Positions 6,153 to 13,320 are shown, numbered from the stretch's first letter. The stretch is 15,991 nucleotides of DNA from JAHWJX01 sp036386655 (GCA_036386655.1 DASVVG010000206.1:1-15991), one strand, 5' to 3'. A program made the numbers and translations. Notes: a model not told the origin generated them from the sequence alone.

Positions 6153-8725
6153 CCCGCCACGATGTTGACGATGCGATCCGGCACCACGATGACCTTGCGC
6201 ACCGTGAGCCCTTCCAGGTGCCGCGTCACGCCCTCGTCCGCCAGCGCGATGCTCTCGACCGCCTGCGCGCCGGCTCCGGCGGGCGCGCGGATCTCGGCCC
6301 GGCGCTTGCCGTTGATCTGCACCGGCAGGACCTTCTCGTCGTCGGCCGCGAGCGTCCGGTCGTAGGCCGGCCACGGTAGCTCGGCCAGCATCCCCTCGCG
6401 CCCGAGGCGCGTCCACGCCTCCTCCGCGAGGTGCGGCGTGAACGGGGCGACCAGCTTCGCCAGCGCCTCCAGCGCTTCGACGCGCGCCGCCAGCACCGCG
6501 GACGACGCGCCCTGCGCCGGCGCCGCCTTCAGGGCGTTCATGAACTCGTAGAGGCGCGCGATCGACGTGTTGAAGCGGAAGCTGTCCAGCCCGTCCGTCA
6601 CCGCCTTGATGGTCTTGTGCGTCGCGCGGCGCAGCGCCAGCGCCGCCTCGTCCGACGCATCGTGCTCGAACGCGCCCTCCGGCTGACCCTCGAACTCGCT
6701 CCAGACGCGGTGGACGAACCGCCACGCGCCCTCGAGCCCGGCCGAGGTCCACTGCACGTCGCGCTCCGGCGGGCTGTCCGACAGCACGAAGAGCCGGGCC
6801 GAATCTACCCCGTGGCTCTCGATCACCGACTCAGGCGCGACCACGTTCTTCTTGGACTTCGACATCTTCTCGACGCCGCCGAGCTCGACTGCTTGCCCCG
6901 TCGCGCTCTCCACCCATTGCCCGCCGCGCGCTTCAACCTCGCCCGGCTCCAGCCAGCGCCCGTCAGGACGCCGGAACGTTTCGTGAACAACCATCCCTTG
7001 GGTGAACAGCCCGGCGAAGGGCTCCTCCACCGACAGCTTGCCTGCGTCCTTCAGCGCCCGCGTCACGAAGCGGGCGTAGAGCAGGTGCAGCACCGCGTGC
7101 TCCACCCCGCCGATGTATTGGTCGACCGCGAGCCAGTAGTCCGCCGCCGCCCTGGAGATCGGCTCCTCCGCCGTCGGATCGGCGAAGCGGGCGAAGTACC
7201 AGAAGCTGTCCACGAAGGTGTCGAGCGTGTCGGTCTCCCGCTCGCCCGGTCCTCCGCAGCCGGGGCAGTTCACGTGCCGCCACGTCGGATGGTGCAGCAG
7301 CGGGTTGCCCGGGCGGCTGAAGTCCACGTCCTCCGGCAGCTTCACCGGCAGCTGGTCCTCAGGCACGCCCACGGGTCCGCATCTGGCGCAGTGGACGATC
7401 GGGATCGGGCAGCCCCAGTACCGTTGCCGCGACACGCCCCAGTCGCGCAGCCGGTAGACCGTCGTGCCCTTGCCGCGGCCCTCCGCCTCGAGCCGCGCGA
7501 TAGCGGCGGCCTTCGCGTCCTCCACGCCCAGGCCGTCGAGGAAGTCGGAGTGGAAGATCGTGCCCGGCCCGACGTAGGCCTCGTCGGCCACGTCGAACGT
7601 CGCGGGATCTTCGCCGGGCGGCAGCACCACGGGCGTGACCGGCAGCCCGTACTTCCGAGCGAATTCGATGTCGCGCTGGTCGTGCGCCGGGCAGCCGAAG
7701 ATGGCGCCGGTGCCGTACTCCATCAGCACGAAGTTCGCGATCCAGACGGGCAGCCGCCGCCCGTCGAACGGGTGCAGCACCTCCAGCCCGGTGAAGAAGC
7801 CGAGCTTCTCGCCCGCCTCGATCTCCGCCTCGCTGGTGCCGCCGCGGCGGCATTCCTCGATGAAGGCCGCCGCCTCGGCGCTCGCGCGCGCCACCTGCTC
7901 CGCCAGCGGGTGGTCCGGCGAGATCGCGATGAAGCTGGCCCCGTACAGGGTGTCCGGCCGCGTCGTGTACACCTCGACGCCTTGGTCGTGCGCGGCCAGC
8001 GGGCCGTCGGCGAACTTGAACTCCAGCCGCGCGCCCTGGCTCTTGCCGATCCAGTTCTCCTGCATCAGCCGCACCTTGTCCGGCCAGCGGTCGAGCGTCT
8101 GCAGCCCTTCCAGCAGCCGGTCGGCGTAGGCGGTGATCCGCAGGAACCACTGCGTCAGCTTGCGCTTCTCGACCACCGCGCCGGAGCGCCAGCCGAGGCC
8201 GTCCACCACCTGCTCGTTGGCCAGCACCGTGTTGTCGACCGGGTCCCAGTTCACCACCGCCTCGCGCTGGTAGACCAGGCCGCGCCGGTAGAGCTCCAGG
8301 AACCAGGCCTGCTGCTTGCCGTAGTATTCCGGGTCGCAGGTGGCGAACTCCCGCTCCCAGTCGATCGACAGGCCGAGCAGCTTCAGCTGCTCGCGCATCG
8401 TGTCGATGTTCTCGTAGGTCCACTTGGCCGGGTGCACGCCGCGCTCGATGGCGGCGTTCTCCGCCGGCAGCCCGAACGCGTCCCAACCCAGCGGGTGCAG
8501 GACGTTGAAGCCCTGGGCGCGTTTGTAGCGGGCCACCACGTCGCCCATCACGTAGTTGCGCGCGTGCCCCACGTGGATGCGCCCCGACGGGTACGGGAAC
8601 ATCTCCAGCACGTAGTATTTCGGCTTGCCCCCCGCCTCTTCGGGCGTGCGGGTGCGGAACACGCCGGCTTCAGCCCAGCGGGCGCGCTGCCTCGGCTCTG
8701 CTTCCTTGGGATTGTAGCGGGCCAT
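6149..8725 (-). CDS. leuS: Leucine--tRNA ligase LeuS
   Basis: Class I aminoacyl-tRNA synthetase that charges tRNA-Leu. The 858 residues are normal for the bacterial enzyme. It opens with ARYNPKEAEPRQRARWA, has the HIGH-type motif as HVGH (residues 51-54, in PYPSGRIHVGH) and the KMSKS motif intact (residues 620-624, in VEKMSKSKKN). Between them lies the CP1 editing domain, including TTRPDTLYGASF and GTGAIFGCPAHDQRD. A zinc-type knob with paired cysteines (HCARCGP and NCPGCGG) is visible. The start at 8725 follows the conserved N-terminus; the frame stays open further upstream only by reading through the DUF3576 gene out of frame. It lies 17 bp after that gene and overlaps lptE by 4 bp. A long open frame on the + strand opposite it is a coding shadow. 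Confidence 0.98.
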   Translation of the reverse strand: MARYNPKEAEPRQRARWAEAGVFRTRTPEEAGGKPKYYVLEMFPYPSGRIHVGHARNYVMGDVVARYKRAQGFNVLHPLGWDAFGLPAENAAIERGVHPAKWTYENIDTMREQLKLLGLSIDWEREFATCDPEYYGKQQAWFLELYRRGLVYQREAVVNWDPVDNTVLANEQVVDGLGWRSGAVVEKRKLTQWFLRITAYADRLLEGLQTLDRWPDKVRLMQENWIGKSQGARLEFKFADGPLAAHDQGVEVYTTRPDTLYGASFIAISPDHPLAEQVARASAEAAAFIEECRRGGTSEAEIEAGEKLGFFTGLEVLHPFDGRRLPVWIANFVLMEYGTGAIFGCPAHDQRDIEFARKYGLPVTPVVLPPGEDPATFDVADEAYVGPGTIFHSDFLDGLGVEDAKAAAIARLEAEGRGKGTTVYRLRDWGVSRQRYWGCPIPIVHCARCGPVGVPEDQLPVKLPEDVDFSRPGNPLLHHPTWRHVNCPGCGGPGERETDTLDTFVDSFWYFARFADPTAEEPISRAAADYWLAVDQYIGGVEHAVLHLLYARFVTRALKDAGKLSVEEPFAGLFTQGMVVHETFRRPDGRWLEPGEVEARGGQWVESATGQAVELGGVEKMSKSKKNVVAPESVIESHGVDSARLFVLSDSPPERDVQWTSAGLEGAWRFVHRVWSEFEGQPEGAFEHDASDEAALALRRATHKTIKAVTDGLDSFRFNTSIARLYEFMNALKAAPAQGASSAVLAARVEALEALAKLVAPFTPHLAEEAWTRLGREGMLAELPWPAYDRTLAADDEKVLPVQINGKRRAEIRAPAGAGAQAVESIALADEGVTRHLEGLTVRKVIVVPDRIVNIVAG

Positions 8726-8742
8726 GCCGGCCGGTGCGGTCC

Positions 8743-9174
8743 TCAGCCCAGGTTGGACAGACGCAGCTGCCGCGCCTTCGTCAGGATCGCGTTCTCGATA
8801 TCCGTTTCCGTCTGGGGCGTCACCGGCGCGTCTATCCAGCCGCCGGCCGCATCCCGGACCTGCTTGAACACGGTGACGTTCAGGCCGTCGGCGCGCAGGC
8901 GCGTGTCGAGGATGTAGGCCGTGGCCTTGAAGCGCTCGTCCGGCTTTTCCGGGTTGGCGTACCAGTCGGTGACGACCACGCCGCCGTAGGGGTCTGCCGA
9001 CTGCAGCGGCATGAAGGCCAGGGTGTCGAGCGTCGCGCGCCAGAGGTAGCCGTTCACGCCGATCGCGGGCGCGGCCGCCGAGGTCCGGGCCCGCTCGCCG
9101 CCGCGGAACACGCCGCATCCGGAGAGCGCCAGAGCCGTCGCGAGGACCAGCATCGTCGCGCTGCGAAAGACCAT
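8743..9174 (-). CDS. DUF3576-family outer-membrane lipoprotein
   Basis: Small exported lipoprotein of unknown function, found next to leuS in alphaproteobacteria. The 143-residue protein begins with a short basic and hydrophobic signal and a lipobox ALSGC (Cys20); there is no Asp after Cys, so outer-membrane sorting is likely. After it come VNGYLWRATLDTLAFMPLQSADPYGGVVVTDWY and FKATAYILDTRLRADGL (given here as landmarks), which I recognise as DUF3576-like. The end, ETDIENAILTKARQLRLS, is probably helical. ATG at 9174 is chosen because GGAG stands 6 nt upstream (9181-9184 on this strand); GTG codons at 9177 and 9186 are less likely. As first gene of the leuS-lptE-holA run it probably carries that operon's promoter in the 255-bp gap upstream. 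Its context with LptE suggests an envelope role, but this is inference. Confidence 0.85.
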   Translation of the reverse strand: MVFRSATMLVLATALALSGCGVFRGGERARTSAAAPAIGVNGYLWRATLDTLAFMPLQSADPYGGVVVTDWYANPEKPDERFKATAYILDTRLRADGLNVTVFKQVRDAAGGWIDAPVTPQTETDIENAILTKARQLRLSNLG

Positions 9175-9429
9175 CACTTGCTCCACAAAGTCTCGACGCC
9201 GCGCGTGCGGCGTGGCCCTGGCCGGCCCTGTCTGAAAAGCCCGATTTGCGTCTATATCACGGCGCCTCGCCCGCGAAAGCGTTTCGTGTCCCGGCGGCCA
9301 CAGGGCGGCCGTGATCGCTCCGTTAATATTCTTTCACCGGGTCGGGGCCGTTGACCGTGAAACTCTGCGGCCCTTAATCGGTTGAAGCGCTGGCGGGATT
9401 TTCCACCAGCAGGCGTGGACTGCACCCTC
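9175..9429. other. Divergent intergenic region between the DUF3576 operon and the NtrZ-like gene
   Basis: This gap must hold promoters in both directions. For the + strand a good sigma70-like promoter is seen at 9351-9378. For the - strand the AT-rich hexamer TATAGA (in TCTATATCAC, 9251-9260) is a possible -10 about 75 nt before the lipoprotein start, but no convincing -35 lies upstream. A perfect 7-bp hairpin, ACGCCGC (9196-9202) with GCGGCGT (9207-9213) and a 4-nt loop, would lie in the leader of the lipoprotein mRNA, 21 nt before its ATG and close to its ribosome site. An AT-rich patch around 9333 (TTAATATT) may also matter for regulation. No small gene is evident. Confidence 0.5.
9351..9378 (+). 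promoter_or_regulatory. Predicted sigma70-type promoter of the NtrZ-like gene
   Basis: TTGACC (9351-9356, five of six consensus positions) is followed after 16 nt by CTTAAT (9373-9378, four of six, including the TAAT end). Transcription would start near 9385, giving a leader of about 45 nt before the ATG at 9430. The start position is inferred only from spacing. Confidence 0.55.
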
Positions 9430-9807
9430 ATGGGCCTTGGGCTGAAAGCGGCGGCGGCGGCGACCGTGCTGTTCCTGACGGGAACGGCGGCCGACGCGGC
9501 ATGGGCCCAGTCCAAGACCGACCCCGGCTCCAAGTCGTCCCTCGCCTCGAGCGAAGGCCGCTGGGGTCTTCCGGGGACCAAGCGCTCGCTGCAGGCGGCG
9601 AAGGGTCGGTGGGACGTCAACGTGGCCGTCGATCCCGGCCTCGGCCAGGACCCGAAGCAGGACGTCGAGGCGGGCGCCTTCTTCCGGATCGCGCCGGGCC
9701 TGAAGGTCGGCGGCGCCGTGCGCCTCGGCGACAAGGCGCTCAAGGAGCGCGGCATCCCCGAAGACCGCGCCTCGCGCGTGAAGGTCGAGACCAAGTTCCG
9801 CTTCTAG
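9430..9807 (+). CDS. ntrZ: Small exported protein, probably NtrZ-family periplasmic regulator
   Basis: The 125-residue product starts with a clear Sec signal peptide (MGLGLKAAAAATVLFLTG, cleavage likely after the AWA or ADA near residue 25). The mature part is short and has alternating segments such as RWDVNVAVDPGLG, VEAGAFFRIAPGLKVGG and a C-terminal RVKVETKFRF. In Caulobacter a gene called ntrZ lies, by my recollection, just beyond the same leuS-lptE-holA-parB block; it encodes a periplasmic protein reported to inhibit the phosphatase activity of the NtrY sensor kinase and so raise phosphorylated NtrX. Position, size and export signal fit, but the name rests on synteny and general resemblance, not on an alignment. 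ATG at 9430 best places the signal; an upstream TTG and GTG are in frame. Its TAG overlaps that of the convergent thiE-like gene in CTAG (9804-9807). Confidence 0.62.
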   Translation: MGLGLKAAAAATVLFLTGTAADAAWAQSKTDPGSKSSLASSEGRWGLPGTKRSLQAAKGRWDVNVAVDPGLGQDPKQDVEAGAFFRIAPGLKVGGAVRLGDKALKERGIPEDRASRVKVETKFRF

Positions 9808-10418
9808 GGGCTGAGCCAGCCCTCCACGGCCGCGAAGCCGGCCGCGCCTGAGCCGATCAGCCGCTGCGCGGTTCCTCCGTCGATCCCGCCGAGCGCGATC
9901 ACCGGCAGCTGTGCCTCCCGCACCATCGCCGCAAATCGGACCGCACCCAGCGGAGGCCCCGCCGACGGACTCCGGCTCGAGAACACGGGGGACAGAACGG
10001 CCGCGTCCAGCCCCGCCTCAGCCGCGCGCGCCAGCGCGGCTGCGTCGTGGGCGGCCCCGGTGAGCAGCCAGTCCGGGTGACGGGCGCGGATCTCCGGGGC
10101 CCGGACCACGGCGCGCTCGGGCAGGTGCAGCCCGTCGGCGTCCGCGTCCGCCGCCAGCGCCTCGTCGTCCCCCACGAGCAGCAGCGCCCCGTGCCGCAGC
10201 GTCGCCTCCCTCAGCGTGGCGGCCGTGCGGCCCGCGTCCTCCGCGCCGAACGCGCGGTAGACCACCGCTACGCCGCGCGGCAGCGTTTCGGCGATCGCGA
10301 CCGGGTCCGGCGTCCGCATAGGGTCCGTGAAGAACAGCAGGCGCGGCGCCTTCCCGGCGGGCACGGCCGGCCGTAGCTTCCCCGCCGCCCTCACCAAAGC
10401 CGCGCCGCTGCCCGCCAT
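9804..10418 (-). CDS. ThiE/TenI-family thiamine phosphate synthase-like protein
   Basis: A TIM-barrel protein of the thiamine monophosphate synthase / TenI family, about 204 residues from the ATG at 10416-10418. Visible landmarks are RLLFFTDPMRTPDP near the N-terminus, a weakened HLG motif (DADGLHLPERAV), LLTGAAHDAAAL, the LSPVFSSRSPSAGPPLG loop and VIALGGIDGG near the end, which binds phosphate. Several residues typical of ThiE (the QxRxK strand, the Asp after HLGQ, the Thr-x-Thr-Lys loop) are not matched, so the ability to join HMP-pyrophosphate and thiazole phosphate is doubtful. The start is uncertain: GTG codons at 10394 and 10364 are possible, and the latter would begin just before the conserved core. 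It diverges from yggS with overlapping start codons, and converges on the NtrZ-like gene through a shared CTAG. Confidence 0.82.
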   Translation of the reverse strand: MAGSGAALVRAAGKLRPAVPAGKAPRLLFFTDPMRTPDPVAIAETLPRGVAVVYRAFGAEDAGRTAATLREATLRHGALLLVGDDEALAADADADGLHLPERAVVRAPEIRARHPDWLLTGAAHDAAALARAAEAGLDAAVLSPVFSSRSPSAGPPLGAVRFAAMVREAQLPVIALGGIDGGTAQRLIGSGAAGFAAVEGWLSP

Positions 10419-11103
10419 GGACTCCGAAACCTTCGATCCCGCCGCCGCGCGAACCGCGATCCTCGGACGCATCGCCATAGCCGCTCGCGCCGCCGGGCGC
10501 GAACCGGCCGACGTTTCCCTCACCGCTGTCTGCAAGCAGCAGCCTTGGGAGCGCGTCGCGCCGGTGCTCGCCGCGGGCCAGCGCAGCTTCGGGGAGAACC
10601 GCGTGCAGGAGGCGCAGGCGCGCTGGGGCGAACGGCGGGGCGGCCTAGCCGACCTAGAGCTGCGCCTCATCGGCCCGCTGCAGACGAACAAGGCGGCGGA
10701 GGCCTGCGCCCTGTTCCACGTCATCGAAACGCTGGACCGCCCGAAGCTCGCCCGCGCCCTCGCGGAGCACGCGCAGAAGGCCGGGGCCTCGCCGCGGCTG
10801 TTCGTGCAGGTGAACACGGGCGAAGAGCCCCAGAAGGCGGGTGTCGCGCCGGCCGAAGCCGACGCCTTCATCCGCGAGGCGCGGGAGACGTTCGGTCTGC
10901 CCGTCGAAGGGCTGATGTGCATCCCGCCGGAAGACGAGGAGCCCGCGATGCACTTCGCGCTGCTGGCGAAGATCGCGCGCCGGAACGGAGTCTCGGGACT
11001 GTCCATGGGCATGAGCGGCGACTTCGAGACCGCGGTGCGCTTCGGGGCCACCTCGGTGCGCGTCGGCTCGGCGCTCTTCGGCCACAGGGCCGCCGCCCCT
11101 TGA
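10417..11103 (+). CDS. yggS: YggS-family pyridoxal phosphate-binding protein (PLP homeostasis protein)
   Basis: Cytoplasmic PLP-carrier protein that keeps the vitamin B6 pool and some amino and keto acid pools balanced; it has no known catalytic activity. The 228-residue length is typical. The PLP lysine is Lys40 in LTAVCKQQP. Then follow FGENRVQEA, LIGPLQTNKA, VNTGEEPQKAGV, GLMCIPP, and the phosphate-binding LSMGMSGDFETA with SVRVGSALFG at the end. The whole family pattern is present. ATG at 10417 is the only sensible start: there is no ATG, GTG or TTG in frame for the next 20 codons, and upstream extension has no support. No strong ribosome site precedes it. The start overlaps the opposing ATG of the ThiE-like gene (CATG). 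Confidence 0.93.
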   Translation: MDSETFDPAAARTAILGRIAIAARAAGREPADVSLTAVCKQQPWERVAPVLAAGQRSFGENRVQEAQARWGERRGGLADLELRLIGPLQTNKAAEACALFHVIETLDRPKLARALAEHAQKAGASPRLFVQVNTGEEPQKAGVAPAEADAFIREARETFGLPVEGLMCIPPEDEEPAMHFALLAKIARRNGVSGLSMGMSGDFETAVRFGATSVRVGSALFGHRAAAP

Positions 11104-11152
11104 ACCGTCGAGCTTTCGCCGCATTTGGGATGGACGCACTCCCCTCGGTGAC

Positions 11153-11839
11153 ATGGCGCAGCTGAAGACCATCCTGATCGTCGACGACGACGTCGACCTG
11201 CGAGGCGCCTTGGCCGAGCAGCTGTCGTTCGGCGAAGAGTTCCGCGTCGTCGAAGCCGGCGCGGGCGCCGAAGGTGTCGAGGCGGCGCGCACCGCGAAGG
11301 CCGACCTCATCCTGCTCGACGTCGACCTGCCGGACATGGACGGCCGAACGGTCGCGCGGCGGCTGCGCGACGAGGGCGTGGGCGCCCCCATCATCATGCT
11401 GACGGCGGCGTCGGGCGAGGAGGACACCATCCAGGGGCTGGAGTCCGGCGCGAACGACTACGTCACCAAGCCCTTTCGCTTCGGCGTCCTGCTGGCGCGC
11501 ATCCGCGCGCACCTGCGCAGCCACGAGCAGTCCGAAGCGGCCGTGTTCGCCATCGGTCCCTACGAGTTCCGCCCCGCCTCGAAGCTCCTGGTCGACGAGC
11601 GCCAGAAGAAGATCCGCCTCACGGAGAAGGAGGCGAACATCCTGAAGTACCTCTACCGGGCAGGCCCGAAGCCGGTCCCTCGCGAGGAGTTGCTGGCGGA
11701 GGTCTGGGGCTACAACGCGGGCGTCACCACGCACACGCTCGAGACGCACGTCTACCGCCTGCGCCAGAAGATCGAGCCCGATCCCGCCAGCGCCCGCCTG
11801 CTGGTGACGGAGGCCGGCGGCTACCGCCTGCAGCCCTAG
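11153..11839 (+). CDS. OmpR/PhoB-family two-component response regulator (orphan)
   Basis: DNA-binding response regulator of 228 residues. The receiver domain (about 1-120) has the acidic pocket DDD (11-13), the phospho-acceptor Asp56 in LLDVDLPDMDG, the switch Thr84 in MLTAAS and Lys106 in VTKPF, all intact. The C-terminal winged helix (about 130-228) is OmpR-like, with RLTEKEANILKYLYR, LLAEVWGYN and the recognition-helix segment THTLETHVYRLRQKIE, ending in GGYRLQP. No histidine kinase is adjacent, so its partner and target genes cannot be told from this window. It starts 49 bp after yggS and may be read from the same transcript. The ATG at 11153 has only a weak ribosome site (GGTGAC). Its TAG overlaps the stop of convergent xth in CTAG (11836-11839). 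Confidence 0.94.
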   Translation: MAQLKTILIVDDDVDLRGALAEQLSFGEEFRVVEAGAGAEGVEAARTAKADLILLDVDLPDMDGRTVARRLRDEGVGAPIIMLTAASGEEDTIQGLESGANDYVTKPFRFGVLLARIRAHLRSHEQSEAAVFAIGPYEFRPASKLLVDERQKKIRLTEKEANILKYLYRAGPKPVPREELLAEVWGYNAGVTTHTLETHVYRLRQKIEPDPASARLLVTEAGGYRLQP

Positions 11840-12642
11840 AGCACCAGGTCGGCGGTGATCGGTGCGTGGTCCGACGGCCGCGCCCACGCCCTTACGTCGT
11901 CATGCACCCGCGCCGCCGCGCAACCGAGCCGGAAGGCGGCGTCGCGCAGGCCCGGCGAGACCCAGAGGTGGTCGAGGCGCAGGCCGCGGTTCGAGGCGCG
12001 GAAGTCCATCGCCCGGTAGCTCCACCAGCTGAACAGCTTCTCCGGCTCGGGAATGCAGGCCCGCGGCAGGTCGATGAAGTCGAGCGACCCCCGCAGCTTC
12101 TCCATCGCCGCCACCTCGACCGGGGTGTGGCTGACGATCCGGGACATGTACCGGTGGTTCCAGACGTCGTTCTCGCCGGGCGCCACGTTCAGGTCGCCGG
12201 CGATCAGGATCGGCGCGCTCGGGTCACGCGCCGCCATCGCGGCGGTCAGGCGCTCGTAGAAGTCGAGCTTGTGGTCGAACTTGGGGTTCGTCCCGCGGTC
12301 CGGCGTGTCGCCCCCGGCGGGGATGTAGAAGTTGTGGACCTCGACGCCGGCGACGATGGCGCTGACGCAGCGCGCGTGCCGCTCACGGCACAGGTCGAGC
12401 GCGGGGCCGGGCTCCAGCGGCAGGCGCGAGGCGATGGCGACGCCGTGCCAGCCCTTCTGACCGCTCACCCGGAAGTGGCGCAGGCCCGCGTCCTCTAGCG
12501 CCTGGTAGGGGAACTCGCCTTCCCGGCATTTGATCTCCTGCAGGCACAGGACGTCGGGGGCGTGCTCCGCCACGAAGCGGGCGACCTGCTCGGCCCGCAT
12601 CCGCACGGAGTTGATGTTCCAGGTGGCGACTCGCAAACGCAT
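11836..12642 (-). CDS. xth: Exodeoxyribonuclease III (AP endonuclease)
   Basis: Metal-dependent enzyme of the exonuclease III family that cuts at abasic sites and trims 3' ends in base-excision repair. The 268 residues match family length. Catalytic and metal residues are visible: Asn9/Asn11 in ATWNINSV, Glu36 in CLQEIKC, the Tyr in FYIPAGGD, Asp/Asn in AGDLNVAPGENDVW, Asp in LRLDHLWVS and His259 in PSDHAPI. A WWSYRAMDFRASNRGLR segment before the last Asp is usual for the bacterial enzymes. ATG at 12640-12642 starts right at the conserved MRLRVATWNINS. It lies 41 bp downstream of lolA on the same strand, a lolA-xth order common in alphaproteobacteria, so both may be co-transcribed. Confidence 0.95.
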   Translation of the reverse strand: MRLRVATWNINSVRMRAEQVARFVAEHAPDVLCLQEIKCREGEFPYQALEDAGLRHFRVSGQKGWHGVAIASRLPLEPGPALDLCRERHARCVSAIVAGVEVHNFYIPAGGDTPDRGTNPKFDHKLDFYERLTAAMAARDPSAPILIAGDLNVAPGENDVWNHRYMSRIVSHTPVEVAAMEKLRGSLDFIDLPRACIPEPEKLFSWWSYRAMDFRASNRGLRLDHLWVSPGLRDAAFRLGCAAARVHDDVRAWARPSDHAPITADLVL

Positions 12643-12683
12643 GCGCCCCAGCTAAGCCGCGGCGCATACGATTGCGAGATGAC

Positions 12684-13310
12684 TTATCGGCGCGCCTGCC
12701 GGGCGGGCGCGCTCAGGCGGAAGAGGCTGGGCGCGAAGCCGCTCGCGCGGGTCATGCTGGTCAGCTGGACCCGCGTGCGCTGGCCCTTGCCGTCCACCAC
12801 AGTCCATTCGCGGAGCTGCACGGGCGAGCCCGAGAAGCTCAGCGTTATGTAGCCGAGGCGCGGGTTCTTGCGGTCGCGCGCGTTGATGGCGAACCCGCTG
12901 GAGCTCCGCGTCACGCTCGTCACCGCGCCACGGTCGATGTCGATGCTTCGACCGAGGAACAGCGACAGCGGCGTGCTGCCCTGCGGGTAGCTGTTGAACG
13001 TCTTGAGGCGCGGATCGCTAACGTTGATCTTGCTGCCGTCGGCGACGATCAGCAGCCGCGAGGGCGCGTCGTACTCGAGCCGGAGCTTGCCGGGGCGCTG
13101 CAGGTAGTAGGTCCCGCGCGTGACCTGGCCGCGATGGTCGGTCTGCACGAATCGGCCCCGAGCCCCGTTCAGCCCCTGCAGGTACGAAGATGCCTGATCG
13201 ACGGCGGCCTTGTCGCTCGCCGGGGCGCGCGACTGCGCCGTCGCCGGGAGCGTGGGAGCCGTGCCGGCGAAGATCGCCGCGGCGGTCAGGGCGAGAAGGC
13301 GTGCTTTCAT
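12684..13310 (-). CDS. lolA: Outer-membrane lipoprotein carrier protein LolA
   Basis: Periplasmic chaperone that carries lipoproteins from the LolCDE/LolF transporter to the outer membrane. The 208-residue precursor starts with a Sec signal (MKARLLALTAAAIFAG, cleavage likely after ATA near residue 25). The mature protein shows the LolA pattern: a YLQGLNGARGRFVQTD opening, GTYYLQRPGKLRLEYDAPS, LLIVADGSKINVSDP, then PLSLFLGRSIDI and a C-terminal LREWTVVDGKGQRTRVQLT. ATG at 13310 is chosen because GGAG (13317-13320 on this strand) stands 6 nt upstream; an in-frame ATG eight codons earlier is less likely. The LptE and DUF3576 lipoproteins encoded in this window are plausible clients. It is divergent from the M14 peptidase and followed by xth. 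Confidence 0.93.
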   Translation of the reverse strand: MKARLLALTAAAIFAGTAPTLPATAQSRAPASDKAAVDQASSYLQGLNGARGRFVQTDHRGQVTRGTYYLQRPGKLRLEYDAPSRLLIVADGSKINVSDPRLKTFNSYPQGSTPLSLFLGRSIDIDRGAVTSVTRSSSGFAINARDRKNPRLGYITLSFSGSPVQLREWTVVDGKGQRTRVQLTSMTRASGFAPSLFRLSAPARQARR

Positions 13311-13316
13311 GTCTTT

Positions 13317-13320
13317 CTCC
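13317..13320 (-). promoter_or_regulatory. Shine-Dalgarno GGAG supporting the lolA start
   Basis: GGAG followed by AAAGAC and then ATG (13310 downward). It favours this ATG, which starts the signal peptide directly, over the ATG at 13332-13334. Confidence 0.65.

Noticed and set aside
7270..7278. GTTCACGTG inside leuS resembling one arm of parS
   Set aside because: One base is missing from the arm and the opposite arm is absent.
6431..8917. An 828-codon open frame on the + strand opposite leuS
   Set aside because: It is rich in Arg, Ala, His and Pro, shows no recognisable domain and lies antisense to an intact leuS. In DNA this GC-rich, long open antisense frames are expected.
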